Position numbers and translations under genes: made by a program. From UBA11612 sp963976395 (lineage in GTDB: Bacteria > Pseudomonadota > Alphaproteobacteria > Rhodospirillales > Rhodospirillaceae): 31,706 bases of DNA. How positions within the stretch are numbered: the first letter of the stretch is position 1; every line of letters begins with the position of its first letter. Under the pieces are notes generated by a model. It was not told the origin of the DNA and ran no database searches. It saw only the letters and a list, made by a program, of their open reading frames with translations. Shown one piece after another: positions 14,928 through 23,882 of this stretch. The stretch covers positions 1 to 31,706 of the forward strand of contig CAXBLG010000033.1 in NCBI GenBank assembly GCA_963976395.1, read 5' to 3'.

Positions 14928-15224
14928 CGCTCGTCCTCTATTTGTCAGATTTGCCCGACTATAAGTGATGAGGCCGCCGCCGCAAATGCAGGCAATGAGT
15001 GCGCCAAATTACATGACGCAACCAGGGGGCTAGGCCTTGTTCGGGGCGGGGCCTTTGGTTATCTATACGCGCCCGCAGAGTTCGGATCTCCAGACGTGGC
15101 TATATGACGGATGGCCAAGGCCCATGAGGGTCTCGGCTAATTGTGTATGTTGGTTCGGACGAAGGGTGCGGTTACGCTGCGACTGCGACCGTAAATTTGG
15201 TTCAAAGGGTACAGGGGCGCTCAT
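14928..15224. other. Intergenic region between divergent ubiG and lysC
   Basis: This 297-bp gap should hold the promoters of both genes, but no clear -35/-10 pair stands out. It contains a nested inverted repeat at 15020-15060: AACCA/TGGTT outside and AGGCC/GGCCT inside, with an uneven bulge. I see no lysine-riboswitch-like architecture. A short open frame running from 15037 into lysC has no ribosome site and no family resemblance, and is not called. Confidence 0.4.
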
Positions 15225-16439
15225 ATGGCGCGAATTGTGCAAAAATTCGGCGGAACGTCGGTCGGTGACATCGACCGTATTAAAAAGGTTGCGCTCCGGG
15301 TTAAAGCCGAGGTCGATCAAGGCAATGAGGTGGCCGTGGTCGTGTCGGCCATGTCCGGGGTGACAAATCAGCTTGTCGACTATTGCTCGCAAGTTGCGCC
15401 GATGCACGACGCACGCGAGTACGACATGATTGTCTCTACAGGCGAGCAAGTCACGTCCGGGCTGTTGGCTTTGGCTCTGCAGGAGATGGGGGTGCAGGCC
15501 CGGTCTTGGAGCGGGTGGCAAATCCCAATGATCACCGACAATGCTCATGGCAAAGCGCGCATCATGGAGATCAAGGGCGAGGAACTCGTGCGCCGGATGG
15601 AGCAGGGTCAGGTTGCGGTGGTTGCCGGCTTTCAGGGAATTGGTCCAGACAACCGCGTGACGACTTTGGGGCGTGGCGGATCGGACACTACTGCAGTTGC
15701 GCTCGCTGCGGCGATCAACGCCGACCGCTGCGATATCTACACCGATGTGGAAGGTATCTATACCACGGACCCGCGCATCGTATCGGTCGCCAAGAAGCTA
15801 AATAAAATTACTTATGAAGAGATGCTGGAAATGGCATCTCTTGGTGCAAAAGTACTGCAGACCCGCTCCGTGGAAATGGCCATGAAGCACCGTGTGCGCG
15901 TTCAGGTGCTCTCGAGTTTTTCCGACGCTCCGGGTACACTGGTATGTGACGAGGATGAAATCGTGGAAAAAGAACTTGTAAGCGGAATTGCCTATAGCCG
16001 TGACGAGGCGAAAGTCACGATTTTGGGTGTTGAAGACCAGCCCGGCATCGCAGCTGGAATTTTTGGGCCGCTGGCGGACGCGAATATTAATGTGGATATG
16101 ATCGTTCAAAACGCGTCCGAGGATGGGACTACCGATATCACTTTTACCACCAGCCGCGCAGAGTTGGATCGTGCGCTGAAGGTCGTAAAAGACAACATGC
16201 AAATTCCTTATCGCTCGATCAACTCCGATAAGAGTGTCGTAAAAGTGTCGGTCGTTGGTGTTGGCATGCGCAGTCACGCGGGTGTCGCGCAAACCATGTT
16301 CACGGCGCTGGCTGACAAGAAAATCAATATCCACATCATTTCGACATCGGAGATCAAGGTGAGCGTTCTCATCAGTGAGGACTACACGGAACTTGCCTTG
16401 CGTGCGCTGCATACGGCTTACGGGCTGGACGCGGCTTAA
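15225..16439 (+). CDS. lysC: Aspartate kinase
   Basis: The 404-aa monofunctional enzyme phosphorylates aspartate, the first step towards lysine, threonine, methionine and diaminopimelate. The amino-acid kinase domain begins with KFGGTSVGD at residues 7-15 and includes GRGGSDTTAVALA and TDVEGIYTTDPR. Two ACT domains, from about residue 265 to the end, are the allosteric part; ENIQIHIISTS-type spacing appears as KKINIHIISTSEIKVS. AGGGG precedes the ATG by 7 bases. The next gene begins 25 bp downstream and ptsP shortly after, so lysC probably heads a three-gene transcript. Confidence 0.96.
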   Translation: MARIVQKFGGTSVGDIDRIKKVALRVKAEVDQGNEVAVVVSAMSGVTNQLVDYCSQVAPMHDAREYDMIVSTGEQVTSGLLALALQEMGVQARSWSGWQIPMITDNAHGKARIMEIKGEELVRRMEQGQVAVVAGFQGIGPDNRVTTLGRGGSDTTAVALAAAINADRCDIYTDVEGIYTTDPRIVSVAKKLNKITYEEMLEMASLGAKVLQTRSVEMAMKHRVRVQVLSSFSDAPGTLVCDEDEIVEKELVSGIAYSRDEAKVTILGVEDQPGIAAGIFGPLADANINVDMIVQNASEDGTTDITFTTSRAELDRALKVVKDNMQIPYRSINSDKSVVKVSVVGVGMRSHAGVAQTMFTALADKKINIHIISTSEIKVSVLISEDYTELALRALHTAYGLDAA

Positions 16440-16464
16440 AGGTGCTCTCAGAGAGGAAGCGCAT

Positions 16465-17535
16465 ATGTCAGACGCGGTCCCCAATAAACAGGTTTTAGAG
16501 GCCGCTTTGCCGACAACTGTGCCTGAAGTGCCAGCAGCTCTTGCCGCGCTATGGGCGCGCGGCACCGAGTTCTTCGGTTGTCCCGTCGCTATTCTCGGCG
16601 GTGCGATGACATGGATTTCGGAACGCAATCTGGTGTCGGCGATTTCTAATGCGGGTGGCTTCGGGGTTATCGCCTGCGGTGCGATGACGCCCGCGCTTTT
16701 GGACGCGGAGATCAAAGCGACTCAAGCCCTCACGAAGCGTCCGTTCGGTGTCAATCTGATTACGATGCATCCGCAACTATTGGAGCTTGTGGAAATCTGC
16801 CGAGCAAACAATACGACGCATGTTGTGTTTGCAGGCGGCGTGCCGCCGGGTGAAGCCATCAAGAAGGCAAAAGAATTCTCGAAGGTGGTGTGCTTTGCGC
16901 CTGCCGTGGTGCTCGCAAAACGTCTTGTCAAAAACGGCGCAGACGCGATTGTTATCGAAGGGTCGGAAGCCGGTGGGCATATCGGGCCAGTGTCAACGTC
17001 GGTTCTCGCGCAGGAGATTCTTCCGGAAATCCGAGATGTGCCGGTTTTCGTCGCCGGCGGCATAGGCCGCGGTGAAGCGATTGTCTCGTTCCTGGAGATG
17101 GGGGCGGCCGGCGTTCAAATGGGTACGCGGTTTGTTTGCGCCAGCGAATGTATTGCGCATCCCAAGTTCAAACAGGCCTTTATCCGTGCGTCGGCGCGCG
17201 ACGCCATGCCGACCGTTCAGTTAGATAAAAAATTTCCTGTTATTCCAGTCCGCGCGCTTATCAATAAGGGCACGGAAGAATTCATGGAGACCCAGCGCCG
17301 TGTCGCAATAAAATTTGCCAACGGTGAATTGGATCAACTGGCCGCGCAGCTTGAGATCGAACATTTTTGGGCCGGGGCTTTGCGCCGTGCTGTTATCGAT
17401 GGTGACGTCGAGCTCGGCTCACTCATGGCAGGTCAGAGTGTGGGTATGGTGAAAAGTGAAGAACCGGTTTCACACATCATAAACGAACTACTCCAACAGG
17501 CGGCTGCCGCATTGACGGCTCGCGCGGCTTCGTGA
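16465..17535 (+). CDS. FMN-dependent nitronate monooxygenase-like enzyme
   Basis: The 356-aa protein is a TIM-barrel flavoprotein of the 2-nitropropane dioxygenase/FabK superfamily. FMN-phosphate binding is suggested by VAGGIGRGEAI, followed by MGTRF. The family histidine lies in EGSEAGGHIG. Nitronate oxidation is the usual annotation, but the FabK type of enoyl-ACP reductase shares this fold, so the substrate is open. The ATG at 16465 with GAGGAA upstream is chosen; an in-frame start further upstream would overlap the end of lysC. Ten bp separate its stop from ptsP. A metabolic link with lysC or the nitrogen PTS is only inferred from linkage. Confidence 0.85.
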   Translation: MSDAVPNKQVLEAALPTTVPEVPAALAALWARGTEFFGCPVAILGGAMTWISERNLVSAISNAGGFGVIACGAMTPALLDAEIKATQALTKRPFGVNLITMHPQLLELVEICRANNTTHVVFAGGVPPGEAIKKAKEFSKVVCFAPAVVLAKRLVKNGADAIVIEGSEAGGHIGPVSTSVLAQEILPEIRDVPVFVAGGIGRGEAIVSFLEMGAAGVQMGTRFVCASECIAHPKFKQAFIRASARDAMPTVQLDKKFPVIPVRALINKGTEEFMETQRRVAIKFANGELDQLAAQLEIEHFWAGALRRAVIDGDVELGSLMAGQSVGMVKSEEPVSHIINELLQQAAAALTARAAS

Positions 17536-17545
17536 GGGCAAACAC

Positions 17546-19804
17546 ATGACGGCGTTCAGCGGCGGCGACTTGCGGCGCATGCTGTCGCGGCTGCGCGACG
17601 TCATGGCCGGTGCGGGTGAGGTTCAAGGCCGTCTCGACAAAGTCGTCACTCTCATTGCCGAAGACCTTAAAGCCGATGTGTGCTCTTGCTATGTCATGCG
17701 CGCGGGTGAAGTTCTCGAGCTCTTTGCGACCCATGGTCTGTCGCAACGCGCGGTACACTTAACGCGATTGCGTGTCGGAGAAGGTTTGGTGGGTGAGGTG
17801 GCGGCCCATGCGCGGGCGCTGGCGCTGGCCGATGCCTGGTCACACCCTCTGTTCGTGTACCGAGCGGAGACCGGCGAGGACTTCTTTCGCTCGCTTATGG
17901 CCGTGCCGATGATTCAGGCTGGCCGCGTCGTTGGTGTGCTGGTGGTGCAGACGCGCGAAGAAAGGCCGTTCAACGACTGGGAGCTTGAGACACTCGAAAC
18001 CGTCGCCATGGTGATCGCCGAGTTGATGGCCGCAGCTCAAGTCGTGAAACGCGAAGAGCTGTTTCAATCTGAAGGCAATGCGCTTTTGCATGTGCGCCTT
18101 ACCGGCGTCAGTCTGAATTCAGGCGTAGGTATTGGCGTTGCGGTGATGCACAAGCCGCATATCCGCATTGGTCGGCTGGTCAGTGATGATCCTGAAGCGG
18201 AGCAGGTCCGGCTTCATGCCGCTTTGAACACTTTGCGCGATGAGGTCGACATCCTCATTGGCGGTGCACGGGGTGAGGTCGCTGGCTTTGGCGATATCTT
18301 GGAAGTGTACCGCATGTTCGCGGACGACCGTGGGTGGATCAACCGGATTTCCGAAGTGATCGCTTCGGGCTTGACCGCAGAAGCTGCAGTTCAAAAAGTG
18401 CACGATGATACACGCATTCGTATGCAGCAGATAAGCGATCCAGTTTTTCGCGAGCGGCTTCACGATCTGGATGATCTCGCGAATCGTCTTTTGAGCATTT
18501 TGACCGGTGGCGGTCTAAAAGTTGAACTGCCTGAGAACGCCATTCTTGTCTGCCGCTCTCTTGGTCCGACGGAACTTCTCGAGTACGACTCGGCGAAGCT
18601 GAAGGGCCTGATCATGGAGGAAGGCTCACCGACCATGCATGCGGTGGTAGTGGCCAAGGCTTTGGACATTCCCGTCGTTGCGCAGGTGAAAGGCGCTCTT
18701 AGCCGGATCGATGCCTTCGATCAGATCGTTTTGGACGCGAATGCCGGACAGGTAATTCTGCGGCCCGCAGATGAACTTCTCGATCTTTATTCAGGTGCTG
18801 TTGAAGCGCGCGTCCAGCAGGTTGCCGCCTATGCGGCGATCAGGAATTTGCCTGCAATCACCAAGGACGGCGTTGAGATTTCACTGTGCCTGAACGCGGG
18901 CTTTCTCCTTGATATGCAGAACTTGGTTGAAACCAATGCGGACGGTATCGGCTTGTATCGTACGGAAATGCCCTTTCTCTCGTTGCCGACACTTCCGGAT
19001 GTTGAGACGCAGCAATCCTTTTACGCGCAAGTTTTCGCTAACGCGGGGGGGAAACCCGTGACGTTCCGTACATTGGATGTTGGCGGAGACAAAATCGCGG
19101 CGTCGTCGGCGCATGTGCCTGAGGACAACCCCGCGCTGGGATGGCGGTCAATTCGTCTAACCTTGGACCGTCCGGCGTTGTTGCGTCAGCAGTTGCGCGC
19201 TCTGATCCGCGCGGCTGAAGGGCATAATTTGCGTGTGATGTTTCCTATGATTGCATCGGTCGCTGAATTTGATGCGGCTCGCCTGCTGCTGGATGTGGAG
19301 TTGGAACGCCATGCTGACCGTGACGGTAAGATGCCCGCAAGCGTTCAGGTAGGAACAATGCTCGAGGTGCCGTCGCTCCTCTGGCAACTTGATAAATTGG
19401 TCACGCGGGTGGATTTTATATCCGTCGGCACCAACGACCTGCTGCAATTTATTTTTGCGGCCGACCGGGGCAATACCCGTGTTGCCAACCGCTACGACAC
19501 ATTGTCGCCGTCTGTTCTGCGCATGCTTCGTATGGTTGTTGAAACATGTAAGACCTTCGGCATTGAAGTGTCCGTCTGCGGGGAAATGGCCGGACAGCCT
19601 CTCGACGCGTTGACTCTTATTGCGCTCGGGTACCGAACTTTGTCCATGTCGGCGTCTGGTGTGGGTCCGGTGCGGGCGACAACGCGCGCCGTCCGCCTGG
19701 CTGAAATCGAGCCGTTTGTGATGCAACTTTTGGATAGCGGCGATGAGTCGATCCGCGAGCGGCTGCGGGCTTTTGTCCGAGACAAGGGCCTTATGCTAGG
19801 CTAA
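17546..19804 (+). CDS. ptsP: Phosphoenolpyruvate-protein phosphotransferase of the nitrogen PTS (EI-Ntr)
   Basis: The 752-aa protein has an N-terminal GAF domain (about residues 1-170) that distinguishes EI-Ntr from sugar enzyme I. The PEP-utiliser N-domain follows, with the phosphorylated histidine H365 in SPTMHAVVVA. The C-terminal PEP-binding barrel has GIGLYRTEMPFL, RTLDVGGDK, GTMLEVPS, SVGTNDLLQF and the catalytic Cys in VCGEMAG. EI-Ntr phosphorylates NPr and then EIIA-Ntr, with GAF sensing glutamine and 2-oxoglutarate in studied species. The partners ptsO and ptsN are not in this window. GAGGG precedes the ATG. It ends the lysC transcript; 147 bp follow before the RodZ-like gene. Confidence 0.95.
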   Translation: MTAFSGGDLRRMLSRLRDVMAGAGEVQGRLDKVVTLIAEDLKADVCSCYVMRAGEVLELFATHGLSQRAVHLTRLRVGEGLVGEVAAHARALALADAWSHPLFVYRAETGEDFFRSLMAVPMIQAGRVVGVLVVQTREERPFNDWELETLETVAMVIAELMAAAQVVKREELFQSEGNALLHVRLTGVSLNSGVGIGVAVMHKPHIRIGRLVSDDPEAEQVRLHAALNTLRDEVDILIGGARGEVAGFGDILEVYRMFADDRGWINRISEVIASGLTAEAAVQKVHDDTRIRMQQISDPVFRERLHDLDDLANRLLSILTGGGLKVELPENAILVCRSLGPTELLEYDSAKLKGLIMEEGSPTMHAVVVAKALDIPVVAQVKGALSRIDAFDQIVLDANAGQVILRPADELLDLYSGAVEARVQQVAAYAAIRNLPAITKDGVEISLCLNAGFLLDMQNLVETNADGIGLYRTEMPFLSLPTLPDVETQQSFYAQVFANAGGKPVTFRTLDVGGDKIAASSAHVPEDNPALGWRSIRLTLDRPALLRQQLRALIRAAEGHNLRVMFPMIASVAEFDAARLLLDVELERHADRDGKMPASVQVGTMLEVPSLLWQLDKLVTRVDFISVGTNDLLQFIFAADRGNTRVANRYDTLSPSVLRMLRMVVETCKTFGIEVSVCGEMAGQPLDALTLIALGYRTLSMSASGVGPVRATTRAVRLAEIEPFVMQLLDSGDESIRERLRAFVRDKGLMLG

Positions 19805-19951
19805 CAGCGGCTTTAGAGGTCAATTTGTGCAGTACAACTCTTTTGTTTGCGGCTTATTCTCTGTAAATTTCGCTTGAATATGTATGGTATCGTAAGACTT
19901 TAGGCATGGGCCGGGACGTGACACCGGAGCCTTGGAGAGTATTCAGCTGCT

Positions 19952-21316
19952 ATGGCAGAGCCAAACATCACCACGCAGGCCGCTGCGCCACAGACGGCGA
20001 ATGCCATTGGTCCGGATGACGCTCCCGTCGGCGATCTGACTTCCATGGTTGCCTCCTCCGGCGTAGGCACGCTGCTTTGCGCGACGCGCATGCGTATGGG
20101 AAGAGATTTGCAGCGTGTCGCGGAAGTTTTGCATATTCGCTACACCTATCTCGTCGCTATTGAGGATGGCCGATACGAAGACTTGCCGGGCCAGGCCTAT
20201 GCCATTGGTTTTGTACGCTCTTATGCCGAGCTCCTCGGACTGGACGGCAATGAAGTGGTGCGGCGCTATAAAGAAGAAAGCGCAGGCGTAAAACGCAAGG
20301 TAAGTTTTGAGTTTCCTATTCCGACGCCTGACTCCGGTGTGCCGTCCGGTACGTTGCTTTTGCTCGCTGTTGTGTTTGGAATGAGTGTGTATGGCATTTG
20401 GTACGCGATTGCCGGATCGGATCGCAGTACTGTTCAACTGATTCAAGAGGTGCCCAGTCGCCTGACGGCGCTTCTTGATGGCAACAGCACGTCGTCGGCT
20501 ACGGCCGAGATCGTAGGCACTGATCTAGCGGGTCCAGGCATTTCTGTTTTGCAGTCGGATGCGGGTCGCGGTGGTGAAGGTGATGAGCAAACACAGGTGA
20601 TGTCTGCAGAAGATAATGCGGCCAAGCCCGACGACTCGCAAATCGCGGCGGTGGAGGCGACGGTTGAAGATACCGAAGAATTAAGACCGCCGCCCGAGGT
20701 AAGAACTTCGGCTCCATCGGCAAGTCCCGCTGAGACTCCCAAGCCGCCTGCGGCGGCCAAGGTTACTGAAAACCGCCCTGCTGAAGACCGTAACGTCGAG
20801 GTTGCTGCAACGCCGAATGCGACTCCCTCAACCACGCAAACACCGGCAGCGGCTACGGTGCAAACGCCGAAGCCGGTTATTGCCGCGCCTGAACCCGCGA
20901 AGCCCGCTGCCAAGGATGCCCCGAGTTCGCCGCGTGCGGAAAGTCGCACAGTGTCGGATGATGCGAGTGAGACAGATGAAGCGGCGCCAGCTCAGCCGCC
21001 TGGCGCTAATTCTGGGGCTGAATCGGAGCAGACCGCGAGCGCAGACGGCCCGGCGGCAGCCGACGTTGTCGAATTGCGGGCGAAGGCTGACAGCTGGATT
21101 CAACTGCGCGATGGTGAAGAGTTGCTGCTGACGCGTTTGCTAAGGAAAGGTGAAACCTTCCGGGTGCCTGAACGCGGCGGTCTTACTCTGATGACAGGCA
21201 ATGCCGGCGGGCTGGAGGTTCTGGTCAATGGCAAGGTCATGCCGCCCATCGGAAATGAAGGCACAGTGGCACGCGGTGTGCGACTGGATCCTAAGGGCCT
21301 ACAGGGCGGAGGTTGA
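19952..21316 (+). CDS. RodZ-like helix-turn-helix membrane protein (DUF4115)
   Basis: The 454-aa protein has a RodZ plan. A cytoplasmic HTH domain (about residues 36-110; RMRMGRDLQRVAEVLHIRYTYL and DLPGQAYAIGFVRSYA) is followed by a basic stretch. A single membrane helix lies near residues 133-152, then a long Pro/Ala/Thr/Glu-rich periplasmic linker (about 180-355), and a C-terminal DUF4115 beta domain (ADSWIQLRDGEELLLTRLL, EVLVNGKVMPPIG). RodZ links MreB to the elongation machinery in rods. The low-complexity linker is longer than in E. coli RodZ. The ribosome site is weak. A gene of this type directly upstream of ispG is common in Proteobacteria. Confidence 0.87.
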   Translation: MAEPNITTQAAAPQTANAIGPDDAPVGDLTSMVASSGVGTLLCATRMRMGRDLQRVAEVLHIRYTYLVAIEDGRYEDLPGQAYAIGFVRSYAELLGLDGNEVVRRYKEESAGVKRKVSFEFPIPTPDSGVPSGTLLLLAVVFGMSVYGIWYAIAGSDRSTVQLIQEVPSRLTALLDGNSTSSATAEIVGTDLAGPGISVLQSDAGRGGEGDEQTQVMSAEDNAAKPDDSQIAAVEATVEDTEELRPPPEVRTSAPSASPAETPKPPAAAKVTENRPAEDRNVEVAATPNATPSTTQTPAAATVQTPKPVIAAPEPAKPAAKDAPSSPRAESRTVSDDASETDEAAPAQPPGANSGAESEQTASADGPAAADVVELRAKADSWIQLRDGEELLLTRLLRKGETFRVPERGGLTLMTGNAGGLEVLVNGKVMPPIGNEGTVARGVRLDPKGLQGGG

Positions 21317-21363
21317 GTCTAAGGGACTTGAGCCGGAAATTCGGCACGGAACTGGTTCACCCT

Positions 21364-21392
21364 TTGGCCTGAAAGATAATTTAAGGTATAAG
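21364..21392 (+). promoter_or_regulatory. Candidate housekeeping promoter for ispG
   Basis: TTGGCC (21364-21369) and TATAAG (21387-21392) are separated by 17 bp, four and five matches to the two sigma-70-type hexamers. It lies in the 133-bp gap after the RodZ-like gene; a transcript would start near 21399. Confidence 0.4.
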
Positions 21393-21425
21393 CCGCCCAA
21401 TTGCGGCGGTTTGCGCCTCGGGCGC
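21393..21425 (+). repeat. Tandem hairpins in the ispG leader
   Basis: CCGCC/GGCGG (21393-21397 with 21405-21409) and GCGCC/GGCGC (21413-21417 with 21421-21425, loop TCG) form two adjacent GC-rich hairpins 25-57 bp before the ispG start. The first is followed by TTT only. They could weakly terminate the upstream transcript or shape the leader. Confidence 0.4.
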
Positions 21426-21449
21426 TAAAACCCTGGAAACGAGAGCATC

Positions 21450-22589
21450 ATGAGCCTACGTCCTTATCGAGATATTTTGCGCCGTAAATCGCGCCAAATC
21501 CATGTCGGCACTGTGCCGGTCGGTGGGGATGCGCCGATCTCTGTACAGACTATGACAAATACGCTGACCACCGATGTTGCAAGCACGGTCGCGCAGATCA
21601 GGATTGCGGAAAAGGCAGGCGTGGATATCGTGCGTGTTTCCTGCCCCGATGAGGAATCTACCGCCGCACTGAAGGACATTGTTGCGCAGGTTTCGGTGCC
21701 CATCGTTGCGGACATTCATTTTCATTATAAGCGCGCCATCGAAGCTGCAGAGGCGGGGGCTGCGTGTCTGCGTATCAATCCGGGAAACATCGGCTCGGCG
21801 CAGCGGGTGAAGGATGTGGTGCAAGCCGCAAAAGATCACAATTGCTCCATGCGTATCGGCGTGAACGCCGGAAGCCTTGAGCGACATCTGCTGGAGAGAT
21901 ATGGCGAGCCGTGTCCAGACGCCATGGTTGAAAGCGCCTTGGAGCATGCAAAAATTCTTGAAGATAACGACTTTCGTGAATTCAAGATCAGCGTAAAAGC
22001 CTCGGACGTTTTTCTGGCGGTTGCGGCCTATCAGCAACTGTCTGACGCATGTGACTATCCGCTACATCTCGGTGTTACCGAAGCAGGTGGGCTGCGCGGC
22101 GGAACGGTCAAATCGTCCATTGGGATCGGCTCGCTGTTATGGGCGGGCATCGGCGATACTATCCGTGTGTCGCTTTCGGCCGAACCGGTCGAGGAAGTGA
22201 AGGTGGGCTTTGATATTCTGAAGTCGCTCGACTTGCGCCATCGCGGCGTCCGGGTTGTCTCGTGCCCAAGCTGCGCGCGGCAAGGCTTCAATGTTATCGA
22301 AACCGTTCAGATTCTCGAAGAACGGCTGGCTCATATTTCAACGCCGGTCTCACTGTCGATTATCGGCTGTGTGGTGAATGGCCCGGGCGAGGCCCGAGAA
22401 ACCGACGTCGGCATTACCGGGGGCGGTAGCGGCAGCCACAAAGTTTATTTGAACGGCGTGGCGGATCACAATATTCGCGATGCGGACAAGCTGGATCACA
22501 TCGTAAAGATGGTGGAGCAGAAGGCCGAGGAAATCGAGGCCGCAAAAGCAGCCGCGATGACGTCGACCGAAACTCACGCCGCTGAGTAG
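21450..22589 (+). CDS. ispG: 4-hydroxy-3-methylbut-2-enyl diphosphate synthase
   Basis: IspG (GcpE) makes HMBPP from MEcPP in the non-mevalonate isoprenoid pathway, using a [4Fe-4S] cluster and flavodoxin or ferredoxin. The cluster ligands are visible as C272, C275 and C307 with E314 (SCPSCARQ and GCVVNGPGEARE). The N-terminal barrel starts at VGTVPVGGDAPISVQTMTNT. The 379-aa length is that of the short bacterial form. The C-terminal 25 residues are an Ala/Glu-rich tail of no recognised function. It precedes hisS by 48 bp and belongs to the same run of genes. Confidence 0.97.
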   Translation: MSLRPYRDILRRKSRQIHVGTVPVGGDAPISVQTMTNTLTTDVASTVAQIRIAEKAGVDIVRVSCPDEESTAALKDIVAQVSVPIVADIHFHYKRAIEAAEAGAACLRINPGNIGSAQRVKDVVQAAKDHNCSMRIGVNAGSLERHLLERYGEPCPDAMVESALEHAKILEDNDFREFKISVKASDVFLAVAAYQQLSDACDYPLHLGVTEAGGLRGGTVKSSIGIGSLLWAGIGDTIRVSLSAEPVEEVKVGFDILKSLDLRHRGVRVVSCPSCARQGFNVIETVQILEERLAHISTPVSLSIIGCVVNGPGEARETDVGITGGGSGSHKVYLNGVADHNIRDADKLDHIVKMVEQKAEEIEAAKAAAMTSTETHAAE

Positions 22590-22637
22590 CGGGTCTCTTT
22601 CGGCGCTGGCGCGTCTTCCTGAACATGGAACATCTTC

Positions 22638-23882
22638 GTGTCTAAACTTCAGCCCGTTCGGGGCACTCATGATCTACTGTTTGACGAGGTGGCCCGGCAT
22701 CGCCGCATCGAATCCTTGGCCCTGGAGATTGCCGGGCGGTACGGCTTTCGCGAGGTAGCGACACCGATATTTGAATTTACAGATGTATTTGCACGCACGC
22801 TTGGTGAGACGTCGGATATTGTCACCAAGGAAATGTACACGTTCGAGACAAAGGGCGGGGAAAGCATCACCCTGCGCCCTGAAGGGACGGCAGGCATTGC
22901 GCGCGCATTTATATCAGGTGGTCTTGCGCAACAGACGCCTCTCAAAATGTTTTACCGTGGACCGATGTTCCGCCACGAGCGACCGCAAAAGGGCCGGCAA
23001 CGGCAATTTCATCAGATTGGCGTGGAACTGATCGGCGTCGCAGGGCCGCAAGCCGACATTGAAGTCATCGCGTTGGCCAGTCACATTTTAACGGAATTGA
23101 ATTTGCAGGGCAGCGTGACCCTCGAAATCAATTCTTTAGGAGATGCGGATAGCCGGGCGGTGTATCGGGATGCTTTGGTGGAATACTTGTTGGCTCGAAA
23201 AGACAGTTTGTCGGTGGAGAGCCAAGAGCGCTTGTTGAGAAACCCTCTGCGAATTTTAGACTCTAAAGACACGAATGATCGCAAGGTACTGATTGATGCG
23301 CCGAACCTAGCCGACTATCTAAACGATGAGTCGCAAGCTTTCTTTGCCGCAGTGCGTGACGGTCTGACTCGCCTCGGTATCTCCTTCGTGCTTAATCCAT
23401 CTCTGGTGCGCGGCTTGGACTACTACGGTCATACGGCTTTCGAATTTACGACCGACGCGCTGGGCGCACAGGGTACCGTCCTTGCGGGTGGCCGCTATGA
23501 CACCTTGATCGAACAAATGGGCGGACCTTCGACACCGGGGATCGGTTGGGCTGCCGGGATCGAGCGACTGGCGATGTTATTGCCTGACGACAGCAATGCG
23601 CGGCGTTTGATCGCCGCAATTCCCATGGGTGATGAACAAGAGCCCTTTGTTCAATCCTTAGCGAGTACATTACGTCATGCAGGATTCGCTGTGGATGTGG
23701 GATATGGCGGCAATGTCGGAAAACGGATGAAACGTGCCGATAAAATCAACGCGGTTGTGGCCATTGTTGTCGGCAGCGACGAGGTAAAAGATGAGAGCGT
23801 TATGGTCCGCAATCTGGAAACCGGCGAGCAACAATTGGTTAAGCAGGCCGAGCTTATTCAGCACCTCAGTTTTTTAAAATGA
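22638..23882 (+). CDS. hisS: Histidyl-tRNA synthetase
   Basis: This class II synthetase charges tRNA-His. Motif 2 includes TLRPEGTAGIAR, and the histidine-specific segment RGLDYYGHTAFEF is present. GGRYDTLIEQMGG precedes motif 3, and the C-terminal anticodon-binding domain covers about residues 325-414. The 414-aa length is normal. The start is GTG, supported by the conserved MSKLQPVRGTHDLL N-terminus; only GGAA lies 8 bases before it. A short unrelated ATG frame at 22625 stops at once and is ignored. Its TGA overlaps the prfA start (ATGA), indicating coupled translation. Confidence 0.96.
   Translation: MSKLQPVRGTHDLLFDEVARHRRIESLALEIAGRYGFREVATPIFEFTDVFARTLGETSDIVTKEMYTFETKGGESITLRPEGTAGIARAFISGGLAQQTPLKMFYRGPMFRHERPQKGRQRQFHQIGVELIGVAGPQADIEVIALASHILTELNLQGSVTLEINSLGDADSRAVYRDALVEYLLARKDSLSVESQERLLRNPLRILDSKDTNDRKVLIDAPNLADYLNDESQAFFAAVRDGLTRLGISFVLNPSLVRGLDYYGHTAFEFTTDALGAQGTVLAGGRYDTLIEQMGGPSTPGIGWAAGIERLAMLLPDDSNARRLIAAIPMGDEQEPFVQSLASTLRHAGFAVDVGYGGNVGKRMKRADKINAVVAIVVGSDEVKDESVMVRNLETGEQQLVKQAELIQHLSFLK

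Noticed and set aside
14928..15224. Lysine riboswitch before lysC
   Set aside because: The region has a small nested hairpin only; none of the multi-helix layout or conserved loops of an L box could be recognised.
20700..21060. Repeat array or CRISPR-like structure in the Pro/Ala-rich part of the RodZ-like gene
   Set aside because: The repetition is low-complexity coding sequence without fixed repeat length or spacers.
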